NCBI GenBank assembly: GCA_947000775.1
Contig: CAMQGK010000008.1
Location: 7,466,501-7,530,500 of the forward strand
Length of the DNA stretch: 64,000 nt
Source of the DNA: Pterois miles
Taxonomy: Eukaryota > Chordata > Actinopteri > Perciformes > Scorpaenidae
Direction: 5' to 3'
Below, piece by piece: positions 27,101 to 42,100 of the stretch; the stretch's first letter is position 1, and each line of letters opens with the position of its first letter. The notes beneath the pieces are model-generated. The model was not told the origin of the DNA, did not search any database, and saw only the letters and a list, made by a program, of their open reading frames with translations. Position numbers and translations under genes: made by a program.

Positions 27101-30100
27101 AATAAGCCCCTACTGAATTTAATCAAAACAATATCCACTTAAGGCAATCTGGTCAACGAGTCTGTGTGAAAAACCTGCATGCTTAATTAGCTATGAAAAA
27201 CCACAATATGAAGTCCAATTTCAGCTTTCTGTCTTTTCATACAAAAAGATTGCCTGTAGCATTTTTTTTTTGCCTTGATGACAAACCTTAGTAACACTGT
27301 AGTGCAAATAAGAGCGAAGAGAAACAACATGACTCATTCAAGCAGCCAGGATGTGGGTGTTCTCATTATAACGGAGTTATCCCCGCCTCCCAATTGGAGT
27401 GAAAGGACTTGATTAGAGAGAGAGAAGCTAATGACACAGTCAGGGTGGGATGTCACTCAATGCGCATTAAACATTTAGACATCTGTTGAGAGTTATGTGT
27501 TACTATAATGTCCATGTCCTGCTTAAAGCCACTAGCAACCACAAAGTGTATAAGGCCAGAGAGTGACAAGCTGACTGATAGCACAGACAATTAGCGACTC
27601 TGTTAAATAGCAATGTCAATTAAAGCTTCTTGGATTCACTTGTCTTCACTTCCACTTCAATCAGCTCCAGTACAAATTATAATTTCTCTCTACTAACAGT
27701 TGGGTGTCACAGAGGGCAAGGCAAAAAAAAAAGAAAAAGTTACTCCTGCTGGCTATCGTAGATGGTTCATTACCTTAACAGCTTTCATATCGGATACATG
27801 TAAGCCATTACATTTAAACATTTACCCTGAGCTCAACTAGGTTTCTCAGTTTGAAACAAACACAGGATTTCAAAGCCTTTAGTGGAGCCTTGGTTCTTAC
27901 CGCTGGTTCCATACCTTGTTTGTATTTCAGCAGCAGTTCCCAGATACCCCTGCGGGCATAGGGGTCCACTCCTGCTGTGGGTTCATCTAAGATGACGATT
28001 TTTGAGCCCCCGACAAATGCTATAGCCACGGACAGCTTCCTCTGCATCCCACCTGGAACACAGAACAATCTCCATCAGCTATGGTATCTTAGTAATAGAT
28101 TTTGTCTTGGAATGTGTTTAGTAGAAAAGGTAGAAAACTGCCGACATGAAATGGAAACTCATCTTTGCGTATAACCAGTGAAAAATCCGACACCACCATC
28201 TGTCAACATTAGGTTTCAGATGTAAAATGGACATGATATTGGGAACTGTTTATGGAACAAGTGTGTTACAATGTACCTCTATAGGTTTTATTGTCTTTTG
28301 CATGATAGCGTGAAATGATTGATGGCAGGGAAGTAGATACACCTTCCTCAGGTTATTCCAGTCAACTCTCATAGCGAACTCTTCAAAATGCATCCAGTGA
28401 AGTGCTAATGTAGTGGAAATGTCAGCATAGATCAACCTTGAAAGTCATATTTCAGTGATTTTGCACACAAGCAATCCGTGACTGGGGACAATTTATCAAG
28501 CAGGACTTGCTCATGCCCCCCAGACAATGAATTACAACCTGTGACACACAGGTACAGTGCATGTGTACGGCAAGACAGCTGCATGCATGTGTGCGTTTAA
28601 CAGCGCAGCTTTATCCTGAATAGAGAGGATAATCTAGAGATGATATTCCCTCACAGGGGAAATGATAGCACCGAGCAAAGAAAGTGATGAACACATCAAA
28701 AAATTTATATTCCTGCATAATTTCAATCAGATGCTGAAATATACACATCTAAAACATGTAACACACGCATACAGACACACCTGACAAATCCTTAGCAAGA
28801 TCCTTCCGCTTATGTGGCAAACCAACATCCTCAATCATCTGGTCCATCTCATTCTTCACCTCGTCGCGGCTGCGTCCTTTCAGCCTGGCGTAGAAGTAGA
28901 TATGCTCCTCCACTGTCAGCCTGTAAAGATGAAAATAATACCAAAACAGCCATTTGATTGGCATGTGTGGCTGCACAAGTGACAAAAGAGGCCATCACCT
29001 GCCAATATTCATAAGAATGTCTTTCAAATATCAAAAATGTCACATTTATGCAACTTGCAAGTGTTTTACGTGTACTTTTGTGAAGTGATATAAAGAAAAG
29101 TCTTAGGTTTCATCATAACTGCTTCACAGGTGAGATCATGATATCTCTGTTTACATTAATATTTTAACCTGTACTTAATATAGATGCTTTGAATGTCTGG
29201 GATTAATATTAATGAAAGTAATTTGGAGGATCTTTGCCATAATTATGATGTAGGACTTGTGTCGCGTTGCAGGTAATCAGTTTGTGGAGAGAGAGAAATA
29301 GAGGGGACTCTAAAGGTGAATAAAAAAGTGAATAATGGTTGAGAATGATGCCATTAGGAGAAATTTAGTGGATGGAGCGAGCAAAGTTTGCTTTGTTTTT
29401 TAGGAGAAAAACGGAAAGGGATAATGATGTGTTGATGTGAAACATAAGCCGAGAGTGAGCCCTCATTATGCATATTTTTAAATTGCACTGAAGTGATCTT
29501 TTTTTTCCCCCCTTTCTTCCTTTTCTTTTTAGAGAAACAGCAGAAGCAAAACATGATTATACCAATAACCCATGAAGAACATGGATGGATCTGCTAAATC
29601 CTCTCACTCATTGAATAAGACGTTGTGCTGAGGGCACATCCCCAAGTACTTCCGGATCCTGTCTATGTCAGTGAGGATGTCATATCCGTTGATGAGAGCT
29701 GTTCCTGATGTAGGTGGGAACAGTCCGGTCAGAATTGACCTGCAGAGAAAATGAAAGACATTAACAAAACATAACTATACTGATTATAAAGCTTAGAGAT
29801 TAAAATTCTGGCTGTTGATTTTTACATTATGATAACTACTTTCTAATTATAGAGATGCCAAAGCATTCAAAATCAGAGTAACTTAGAAGCAGCTGGTTGA
29901 ACATAATGGTGAATTGGATTTATTCCCAGCTCCATTTAAACAACAGACATTATGTCCTGCTTCATCAAAAATGGTCTAATTTAAAGGTGAACTTTGGCAA
30001 ATTTCAACCTGGAGCCTATTTTCCCATGTTTTTCTGTCTATGTGACAAATGGGGACAAACTTTGTTTAAACTGGTCCAGTGCTGAGGGAGAATGCTGCAG

Positions 30101-33100
30101 CTGGCTGTTTATTATTATTTATTATTATAAGTGTCAATACAATATTATGGAAAGGACTCGACAGAGATACAATTTGTTCTTCTTTGCCTTTCACAAGTTT
30201 GCAAGTTGAAGAGAGGAGTGCCGTTGTTGTCAGAGTTTGATGTGTTAGAGTACAGAAATTGTAGCTTAGCGTTATCTAAAAGATTTTCAGTCTCATGGCT
30301 GAATATTTAGCTGATTGACAATGTGGTTGTGATGCCAGATTTCATAACAAGACTTCTCAGAGCGAGACACACAATACCAAACAGACCTGATCAAGCATAA
30401 AGTTAAGACAAACACTTTATTTCTCTGTGGGGTCCTTTCCATAATGTTACCAAACACTTATAATAACAATCTGAGCCTGTCAGTGGAAAAAAAAAAAAAC
30501 AAGCACTTTTAATGGACATACACAGACAGGCCAGAACTGCGATTACATTGCAGCCTGTTTAGCTGCTGCCGTCTGCAGCGCTCTTGCTTCATACTGGACC
30601 AGTTTCGAAAACTGCTGTCCCCATTAGTCACTTAAACACAAAACATGGGGAAATGGGGTTTAAAACTGGGACATGATATTGGGGTTTAAGTTATCTTATA
30701 ACATTCATAACATGGGAAAAAATATTTTTATTGAACAAGTACTGAAAAATTGAACCAGTACTGCACTCCCGTGTCAGGAGATCTGGAGCAATGATTATCC
30801 ATATCCTCTCAACTGACGTATTCAAAAAAAAAAAAAAAAAAGATCATAAAATATGACAAAACAAGTGTTTTGGTTGGGATGTGGCCAGATTTCTACTTAC
30901 TGCCAAAAAGGCTACATGAAGTTTTTTGTGTGCACAAACTCAATTGTAACACCGCATCTCACAGATAGATTGATAGTGTGCTGTGGAAATGCATCTGCAC
31001 AGAGCTTCGGTGTGTGACAGAGTCCTTCCTCTGTCCTCTGTTATTGTGCTCTGTTATGTTTCGTTACAGTTGTTCAGAGCGGATGTCTTCCCTTCAGCCC
31101 TTAGTCTTGCATCACTTGCTCACTCTCTCCCTCATTCTTTCTGGGCCGCTGGATTTCAGTTATTTCCTGTCATCCCAAAGCCCTTCCAACCTTTCCACAG
31201 TTTTTTTTTTAAACAGCAATTAGATAAGTCCCAGTATCAACACAATGGCTGACTCAGTGTGATAAATGTCCTCTCAGGAGATGTCACCCTTTGAAAGCAG
31301 TGACCAGCGAATTAATGTAGCGACAGTACAGTCAGTATTGTGTACAAGTTAGATTAGTTGCACCCTGTGAATATACATGATCGCAGAGCCAAGTGGCAAA
31401 GCATGGGAGAAACAGATAATGAAACTCACATTGTGGTTGTTTTTCCAGCTCCGTTGTGGCCAAGAAAAGATGTGATCTGATTCTCGTAGAAGTCTATGCT
31501 CAGTCCATCCACAGCGAGCTTATTTCCAGTCTTGTAGATCTTTACAAGATTGCGGATTGAGACCCCTGCTTTCATATCGGGTGGTGGTTTCTCCAGATAT
31601 TCTTTAGAAAAACATGCATACATTCAGAACAGAAAGAAGATAAAAATCAAATCTATTAAATATATACATGATCCAAATGTCAACAAAAAGGTAGTCCTAT
31701 CAGAAATTCAAGGACTAACAGACTAACACAAGGTAACAGCAAAATTACATTTTGTAATGTTTACAGATGTTTACATCACAAACATTTGCACACACTGAAT
31801 AAAACATGCCTTTTTAATTAAGTGGATTATTTCTTTAAAGAGGACCTATTATAGTTTTGTGCTTTTTTCTTTGCCTGTAATGTGTTATATAATTTTTGTG
31901 CATATAAAAGGTCAACAAAGTTATAATACTCAAAATCCATGCCAGAGGGTGAAACAGAAAGTCGTGCCTCTTCTTCTGTAACACGGCGCTGTCATCACAC
32001 ATTTGCATGACACCTGCCTAGCGCACACCCTCAAACAAAGCTAAGTAGAGCGGAGCTGGAGTTGAGTCCGAACAGTTTGGTTCAGTTGACCAATCAGCAG
32101 CTAAAAGAGAGCGTTTCAGACTGAGGGTGAAGAGGTGCTGCAGCACAGTTGGTATGAGTGAAATAAGGGTAAAGCTTTTGAACATTAAACCATGTAAACA
32201 TTCTAGTAGAAATGAGCATAATAGGTCCTCTTTAATTCTCAACTAATGATTGGCCTTTTAAAAAAGTAAAAAGAAAACACTGCTGAGCAAAAATAACCAA
32301 CCTCCCCTGAATGTTAATTGTTTTTTAACAAGTTCCAGACTTGAGACTCACCTATGTTCCTCACAAAGCGCCAAGCTCCATTATCACCCAAAGTGGCAAA
32401 TAAGGTGCTAATGTTTGTTTGCAACCCATTCCAATTAACTTACACTTCTTATTAGAGCTATGTTCCCTGTAGTGCATGGTTGAGCTGTTGAGAATGTGAC
32501 ATATAAAGGTTACACATCACAGGTGACAATTTAAAGTGATAGGATAGGTTACCGTTATGTACAGTGGAGTCCTTCAGCAAGCTGGGGTCAACGTCAGTCA
32601 CTGAGGCCGTCCCACACCAGTACGATGCAGTGAAAGGGAAGTACCATGGCTTAGGGATTCCATACTGGCCTAGGATCAGCATAGACAACATTATAAAAAC
32701 AGCTTGGCTTGAGAGAATATGGTACTTTATAGTGTATGTTTTCTCTTGACACCCTGGCAGAGGTCCCGTTTCTTTTAATCAGAGTCGATGAGAAAAGCAT
32801 TAAGGCTAGCCTGCATTGGCTATTGAATTAAGTTGAGCTAGGGGAGGGGATCTCATGCAAGACCAGTAAAGTAGATAATGCAGAAAGAACAAGATACCAA
32901 TTAATCTGCTTAAAAGTAAATACCTGGAAAGACATTCTCAATGTACCAGGTGAGCATCCAGTATAAAGCAGCATCAAAGAGCATCATAATGATGGACACG
33001 ATGAAGGTGTAGCTGTCTCCTTCTTCTGGACTCTTGCCGATGTTGTACCACTGAATACCAATGCCTTGCTCCTCGTACTTGGCAAAGTTCTCACAGCCAT

Positions 33101-36100
33101 AGCCAAAAGCCACGCATGACAATAAACTCTGGGAATAAAAAATGGACAAGGTTAAAACATCACCAGTGTTAATACACTCATTTATTTTCATGCAGAGAGT
33201 TAGACGAGATTGACATTGATTTAGCCACAACTAGCATGAGGCCAACTTCCTAGAGTGTCTTCTTGTTGCCTGGTCGCCACCAATAAATAGTAAAACATAT
33301 AACATTCTGTGTAACAGCGAATTGTCATTTTCACATTTCAGTTTTTGCGCGGGTTAAACAAACAAAATATAACACGTGCCCTCTGTTTCCAGTCTTTATG
33401 CTAAGCTAAGCTCCCGGCCGACTGCTGCCAGCCATTTCTTTCTACATAGAGTTTGCCTTTCATAATGCCCATTTGATTTCACTGGAAATGTCATTTATAT
33501 TTACTTTAGACTGAAAAACTTTCAGAAGTGTATGCTTATTTGTAAATAATAGCAATAACCCACAATTAAAACATGGTACTTTAATAATTAATTTAAAAGC
33601 CATGTGTTAACAAATGAAGGAATTCTGTCCACAGAAAAAAAAATGCTTGAGGGCTTTTATTCTGAAACAAAAGCAGGAAGTGTTGAGTTTAAATTAAATC
33701 TTTACTTTTGGATGTCTATGACATATTCTACTGACACAGACATTGAAACTGTAGTATTGTTGCTGTTATAACATCAATACACTGTCAAAAGACCACTTTC
33801 ACTGTCCGTGACATATTCTACTGATAAAAGCACTGAATGTAGTATTGTTGCTGGTATAATGTCAATATACTGTCAAAAGAACATTTTTACTGCCTGTTGC
33901 TCGCAGAAATGAAAATGGTGTCAATCTGCTCATCTAATTCTTGTATTTCCCAAACTGTCTTTTAAAATCTATGAAGTATGATCTGAAAGAACATTTCATT
34001 AAATAATGTAGGCGATGACTACCTTACCACCCAAGGTCACACACAACTGATCAATAAACAGGGGAAACATTTCTACACAGGCTGCTGGTTCAAATGCTGT
34101 GTTGCCTTTGTGAACATCTCTATGGACTTCATTGTAGATGAGAACAAAGATGGAGACTAAAACGTGTGTGCTGAAAAGATTTGTTGGAGCTTTCATACAG
34201 TAGGAAATTGCAAATGATGCTTTGCCCGTGAGACATCATCTGCCATAGCCTATCACTCTGTATTGCCATGTTGCCTGCCAGCTGTTTTATCACGCCTCAT
34301 TTGCTCGCAGCATTTTCACTCCGGCAGAAGCAGCATTCGCCAAAGCTTCAGAGACAAACAATCACGGATACTGTTGTACATTACCAGGCAGAGAATCTGG
34401 GAAGCCCTGCAGTGACACCAAACCTCTATCCTGGCTGCTAACACTGCTGGCGACTTCCTGTGTTGTCCTCCATCCACTGCCCATCTACTGACAAGCAATC
34501 AACAGTGAGTCAGTAGATGAGGGGTGACAGCAGGGCTAGCGGGCACCCATCCTTGACCTCAGTATGAACGGCTGACAGGACCACAGGAGCCTCTTATTTG
34601 GCTTTTGAGAAAAGGGCTTGAGTTGGGAGGCAGACAAAACAAGACCCCTCTATTGAACACATGTCAACACAGATGCAGACTCAGCCACCATTCGGCTGGC
34701 GGCAGACAAAGAGCATTGTTAAGAGGAAGAGTGATCAGTGTTCCAGCTCTATCGAGGAAGTCATTTTCCATGACATTTTTTCTTTTAACTAGAATGATGG
34801 ACAGGATCACAACGGAGGCAAATGGGTTTCTGTCTGAAGAAGTTTCCTTTAAAAACTGTTATAGTCAGCTTTTATTCTTACATGAAAATGTCAGAATATA
34901 TTGCCTCTTCCAAAAGTGTTTCTCAAAATGAATTAGACTTGGGGGAAAAAAAGAGGCAAGAGCTGCAATCATCATACCATTAATCAATTAGTCTATTGAT
35001 GGAAAATGTGCAATTATTTTGATAAGCATGTAATTGTCTAAGTCATTTTTCAAGGATAAATATCAAATATTCTGTTGTTTCAGCTTGTCAAATGTGAGGA
35101 TTAGCAGCTTGAATGTTTTTGGCCTGCTGGTCAGACAGACATCATCTTTTGCTTTAGGAAATTATAAAGCCATTTTTCACAATTTGACGATATTTTATAG
35201 ACCAAATAATTGATCAATTATTTGAGCGGATAATCAGCAGGGCATTGTGATAGCTGATTGGTCAAGGCTGATGCCATATAATTGCAAAGCTCTCAGCTTG
35301 ATTCCAGCTGGACGTCCATGTTGCATATAATTTCCATTCTCTCATTTCTTGTTTCATATCTGCCGCTGATATATATAATATACACTATACTGTATATTAA
35401 AATGTCAGAAGAGTCACATATAATGTAAAGTTCTACATTATTTTGCAAGAATTACCATTTTTCTGAGGATTTTTCCAGGACTGAAAGATTAATTGAAAAT
35501 ATTTCCGGTTTTCCAGAACATAAAAAGAACAGGGGCTCTCTTGTTTCTACCTCATTAAAAACTGGAGGTAACAGAGGGAGAAGAAGTACAGTAGAGTAGA
35601 TAAGCAGTTGGATTGTGACTATGCCCTGTCTTATAGTGGCCCTCTGATACACTGCCCATACAGTAGCTCTCCGTTGGCACACAGCTGCAATCAAAAACGC
35701 TTCATAGAAATCCAGGTGATCTTTTGAAATTCTGTTCCGATTAAAGACTTCATTATCAGGGACAATGTGGGGGAGAATTTGTATGCCTTGGCACGATGTA
35801 GTTTCATCCGAGTTGGGAGAGAAAGAAAAACCTCTGCACACAGACATCTCTCTGATAAAGTGTGAGGATGAACTGGATAGTGGTCTGGTCAGGGGAACAT
35901 TGCTCATGCTAATTAGAGGGCTAGAGGGCTATCCATCTAGCTGGAGCAGGGGAGAAAAATCTCAGTGCCGGGGGAGGACCTAGCAATGGCACTTTGTGTA
36001 GAGATTAAATAAGGTTTGCAGTGCTTTATATGCAAAATGCCTACCTAACCTGCATGCAGTCTGTAAAAGGAAACTGACTTGGAAAAGACTGACATAATTA

Positions 36101-39100
36101 TAAAAGGACTTACGCAAAGACAAGAAATTTCAGCTGGTATGTTGGCCGAGTTTGTTGCCAAAAGCAAGGTATACAAAGTGACCGCAGATAAAAGATGAAG
36201 GAAGAAGTGACTCCTGTCAGGTGCCAACGCAAGACATTATTGAATGCTATCTAAATTTATAAATAAGAAACATGAGACTGTTTGCCACCTGCACCTCATG
36301 CCGCAATAAGAAAACATAACCTGATTGAAATTCTGAGAAGATGCGCTCGCACGCACGGCAATGAAGATTCAAGATTTTGTGTGTCTTTGTCTGCAGAAAG
36401 GACAGCTGGAGGACAAATGATAGCGGCACCGCCATAAAGGTCAGGCAGGAAGGCTACACTGAAAGTTGAGCAATGATGCACTATTTATCTTTATCTCTTA
36501 GAGGATAGGAGAAAATCCCCATCTTCCTCGCTGTGTCTGTCTAGTCTCATCTTTTATGTAAATGTTTCATGTTTCTGTCACTTGAGTTTGTCCAGTTTTA
36601 ATAGAATTCTTCTGGTTTGTGCCAAAAATATGGCAGAACAAATGGGAAACGATGCACAGTGGAAGTGCGAATGTTTAAAACAATTTCCGAATGCTTTCGC
36701 GTTTACATTTCACAAGACCTCTGAATTCATCTTGTAGACACAACTGGCACCTCATTATCAGGAAAACTGTGCTGGTAGGATAAAGGCAACTCTCTTAGAG
36801 ATATTATTGACGCTAGGAGACAATTTGCTTCCTTTCATAACACATCAGACTTGCGCCTGTTTGGGTTTAAAAGGAAAAGGATAACAACTGTGATTGCCAA
36901 AATGTGATTATAGCGGCAAAAACATAACCTTGGAATATAACTCAAAATACAGCCAGCCCTCATGTATGAAAACAGCAGGAGAAGATATTAAAAACCATGT
37001 CAGAGCTAAAGACGGACTTACCACAACAACCTTGGCCTGGAAACCCATGACGTCCCTCCAGGCATAGCAGAGGATGTGCGGCAGGTAGAGGACAAAGTAG
37101 ATGAGGCCGCCGCACGCCGCTGCTAAGTTGGCCTTAGAGAAGAAGACGCTAATGAAGAAGCACTGAGTGATGGTGGCCAGGCAGAACACCAGCAGGAAGA
37201 CAAAGATTACCGAGGGGTCGCTGTACTGCAGCACCTTGCCGTACTGTGTCAGAAGATGGAAGGTAAATAGAAATGTGAATTTGATGTCAAAAGAGGTTAT
37301 CTTGCAGAATCATGGAAACAAAGAGATTCAGAAAATGTGATTATAGTGGATTTTTACGACACATTAGGCAGAGTAAAAGAGTGTTGCAAAGCAATCCGCT
37401 GTATCTATATTTCTGATTCACCTGAATATTTTTCCAGTTGACTGATATTCTATCACATAATCTGAAAGTCATTAAATATGTCACTCTTTTACTCTGCCCA
37501 TCTGAAGGACCCATCTCTAATTTTAGTGAGCTACTTGTGAATCCACCCATTCTCCCACATTACACCATAATGCCGATGTCTTCTCTGAGTCTAATTCAAA
37601 GAGGCACTTGAACTGTTGAGATAATGGTGCTATTGTAATGGACGCAATTATGATTAAAAAACTTATAGAGGACGCTGTTACATGGAGCTGTATGAATGTT
37701 CATTATAGAAACTATTCTAAATTTGCTCTCAAGTACAACTGAGCAAGCTTCAAGTACACTTATCTCATTTTAGTGCTTGGGTTTCTCTTCAGATTAGCAT
37801 CTTCAATATTTTAAACAAAAGTCTCATTACTACATTACACTTGAAACTCTCTAAAAGTAGTGTTGGGTCCTCCTTGAATCATTGTTAAATCATTTTTTAA
37901 ATCACCTTCAGCATAAAAGCAAGGATGAGCGCGCTGAGGGCCAGCGGCAGCACGCTGGACACTGCCCAGCTCAGCCAATAGATGGCACCTCTCAGGCCCA
38001 TGATCCTCACTGTCTCCTTAAGCCTCGCCTCTTTCTCTGCCACGATGCCCTTAACGATCATGGCCACCGAGTAGATCCAGGCTAAAGTCATGTATAAGGG
38101 GAGGGAGCGAGCCAGAGTCCGGAGGAACCTGAAGACAATGACCCATGTTTACATCTGGTATTAACATGTAATCGGTTTCTTTCGCCCAGGAGACCGGTGG
38201 TCTCTTCTGTACTTAATTTACACCACTTCCAGAATTATTACAACCCAAACCACGATCTTTTCCTAAACCTAATTAAGTAGTTTGGTGCCTACAACTAACC
38301 AAGTCAATATTTTCCTAAACCTAACCTGAACCAAACTAAGTAGTTTTATTTTGAAAAGACTGAAGCATAAATTAACATGTGCGTCACATGTTGCTGGACA
38401 TCTGTAGGAAAACGCACAGAAATTGAAGAATAACTTTTTGTAAGGAATCATTCAGACTGTTGTACGAGGATAAGTTGAGACACAACGCTGACATATAATC
38501 ATCTCATAAAGCTGAAATAGGTAACGCGTTAGCAACATCAGCATTCACTTGCATTCTGTGGCTTGGACGTTACAGCGCCAACCAGCAAGCGCAACATCCT
38601 TGGTTTTAATTCTTATTCTTTATTCGTATGTTCACTAACTAATTGCTAACTTTGTCTGTCTGCAGTTTGGTGTTTTGATTTCTAACTGAAAACAGCTGCC
38701 GGCTGCTGGAGACGGTGCTGATGAGAGCGGTGAGACTGAACCTAAACAGTAACGTTGCGGGCCATAAACCCAAATAACGAGCTGAACAATACGCTCTGTA
38801 GAGCTGATAGAAGAGATAGTAGAAGGGGATAATTCTTCGTGGCTTCATCACTATAGGCAATGCACAAGGCCATTTGATCCACTGTTAATATACAGTATAA
38901 TACTGATTAGAACTACTTTAAGAAGGTGGCCAACCGGTACGGACTGCATTTACACCTGGCTGAGATTTTATCACATTGCAATCCATTCTGATTGCAAAGC
39001 ACTCTGCATGCAGTTACACCTTGATTATCATACTGTTTTTTCCTTTTCCAGAGGAGATACTCAGATGTAGATTTCTTGTTAGTGCCTGGAGTAAATGGGG

Positions 39101-42100
39101 ATAAGTCTGTCGGCAACTGACAGGCTTCTCATTATAGCGGTGATAAAAAAAAAAAAAAAAAAAGCACTTGCACGTGAGAGTACTATTAAACATTCTCACT
39201 GTGCACATTCAATACAGGTGTGACCTATTGTTAGTGGTGGAAGAAGCACTTCAATTAAAAAATAAAAGTCCTGCTTTGAAAATTGTACTTGAATGAAAGT
39301 GTGGAAGCATTATCAGCAAAATGTTCCTGAGGTATCAAAAGTAAAAGTACTCATTAGGCAGGCGAAATGGCCTCCGTAAAAGCTACATGTAAGTACCATT
39401 TTAATGATGTAGCTGGTCCAGGCAGTTTTAATTACAATAGTAGTTTACTGTATAATAATGTATCATATTTTATACCAGTAACTGGTAACTACAGCTGTCA
39501 AATGAGTCTTTAAACTAAGTCTAAAATGTAGTGGAAATATTAAGTAGCATAATATAGACATTTTTAAGTGATTTACAAGTACAAGTACAAGCACAAAGGT
39601 AAATCTTATATTCCACCCTTATCCATTTCTGGATCAATTATGTCTTATATTAAATTATATTAGTCCTGTGTGCTTGAGTAATCGATGACACGTCAATAGC
39701 GGTCTTCGAACTGTGAAGGTGGTCTCTGACAGTCATCTGCATTCTTTTCTCAGCGCTCAGCGTTGTTGTGCACAACAAATTAATCAAATTTTAATGACTG
39801 AGCGCAAACATGACCAAACATTTGGAAGGTGGTCTCACGTTGTCAAATCAAGGACATACTGTTTAGGAGACAAAACATGTATTGATCATCACTGATCAGT
39901 GTTTTCACTAAAACAACACATTAATTCAGCCAGTTTGAGATTGGAGCCAAATGTGGGAACCGTGCAAATATATCAGTCTGGGTGCCAAATAATAAATGTA
40001 TTACCTCCTCCATAATAGAAGACAAAACAAGTGTAAAATGACAGAGGACTCAGGTGCAGATGACAAAAGTGCTTATTGTCTCCCCTAATCCGGATACAGC
40101 CTTATGATAATTACCATTTGATTTGCTATTATTATTAATGTGCTGAAAACGGCTGTGAAATTATCATTTAGAATGGGCCTGTGATCTGAATACACATCGT
40201 GTTTGCGGTTCTTCCTCCAAGGCACTCAACTAACTCAATTTATTGTTATTAATGTTTACAAATTGTTGATAGCTCGCAAACACATTAGGCTTATGGGAAA
40301 TTACATTTCACCCAGCTGTTCAAATATCAGTTTTTATTTACCAGCCACATTTCCCAATTAAACTGCAAAAATTGATTGGGCCGATCTAAAATAACCATCC
40401 TTTACAATTTCCCCAACAACGCCTACAAAACAAGGAGTCGTTGAAAGATGGGCTCGATCTAAAGGAGCCCGATAATGATGCTGCTACGTCGTACGCCACC
40501 TAAGGCTTTGCAGCCTCCCTTTTGTAATAACTGTGACTTTGTGCATTTTTTTTTCTCATCTGTCCTGAAGGAGGATCAGTCCAGCAGATAAGCAAGTCCA
40601 TTATATCCCACCAAATCACTGATTCAACAGAGGGATCCATTCACACACTGTTAGATATTTCCAGTATTTGCTAAATAAGAAAAACATACTGACGATAACT
40701 AATGTTGGTCACATTTTCTTAAGACTCTTTTCTGGGAATAACACCAACTCCCGTTTTGTATTGCAAAGTTTTTTCCCAGTGATTGATGATGTTAGACCCA
40801 TTAGATGATTGTGCTTACAGTGCATTATACATCATGTGCGTGATGATGCTGAGATAGGCTTTGGTTGTCTTAAGTACTGTTCTTTCATACTGTTCCATCC
40901 TGTGTACATTATGTATGAGTACAATAAATCTAAACACAGTGCTCTGACGAGTAGTCTCAAGTTCATAGTACATCTGATGGGTTAATTTCTGTTTTAGTCA
41001 GTACAGGAAAAAAATAAGTATTAATCTTGTTTAGTCATATTTATCTCACATAACCCAAAAGTTAATGTACCATACTTTTTTTTTTTTTTCAAACAAATCA
41101 GAGTTGTGTATATTAAAAATATAAACTCTAGGACTGTCAAAGGTATAACATCCACACACACTCTTAACTTGAGGTATGTGGTGTAGCACTATTCCTCCCA
41201 CTTATGGTTATTACCCCGCAAATTCGATTTGACATAATGTAAAATAGCCCACAGTGCCCCAGTGGACAAAGATAATAAATTTCCATTGCAATCAGGGAAA
41301 TATACAGTGCCAGTCATTCATTTCTCAAATTACATAACACATTCCTTATGTATAAGGCACACAAGGAGAGGTGATGCAATTATAGGAAAGAAAGGGCCAA
41401 TACTGCCGTGATTCTTATGTGACTAAATTGCCGTTTTGGCTGCATGCTCAATTAATTAGAACAAGGAAGTTGATTTGAATAATCACGGATAATGATTTGA
41501 ATCTGTGCTCATCAATTGGTTATGATTAATAACAGCAAAAAAGGCCAAAACACAAAGCATGAACAATTCTCTGACCTGCAGGACCTGGAGAGCATTGCAT
41601 TATTTGGCTGGATGCATTTGGTCAGATGGTTATTTTGCTGCATTTTGATGAGCGGGACTGTAATCTTTGTCGTATTTATCATTTTGTTTTTGGCTGAAAT
41701 CACGGCTAGAGCTATCGCTTGAATAAATACTATTCAATACATGACAGCCATATTGAGTATGCTACAAATCTCTTAAACACATAAGCAGAGCAGCTCTATT
41801 TTTCAAGAACATTCCCGTTTGGTGACAAAATACGACTGAAAAAGCTCTATTCATACTGTATGCTTTGTGTTTTGGTACTTTCCACTGAGTGACCCTTTTC
41901 CACTGACCTTAAGCATGACACTTATGAGCACACAAGGAATTGCGAGCAGAACAATGTTCTCTGTGAACCTTGCAGACCACAAGGCACCGTTTTGAATGCC
42001 AACAACACGCAGCACTTCCTTGAGCCGGAGTTCCTTCTCCAGCACGAGGCCTTTGATGGTCATGCACACGGAGTACATGAAGGCCAGCACCAAGAACATG

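Larger units (their letters stand above)
22824..27914 (-). other. Intron 13
   Basis: A 5.1-kb intron rich in old dispersed repeats: about 23724-23875, 23890-24190, 25188-25465 and 26175-26415. No exon-like frame beyond these was seen. Confidence 0.7.

Noticed and set aside
33999..34196. Hydrophobic 65-codon minus-strand frame considered as an extra TM exon
   Set aside because: No family motif and no splice pair giving compatible phase between exons 7 and 8.
35452..35907. 151-codon minus-strand frame in intron 7, sense to the gene
   Set aside because: No ABCA motif, does not match the expected exon between exons 7 and 8, and those exons already join directly in phase.
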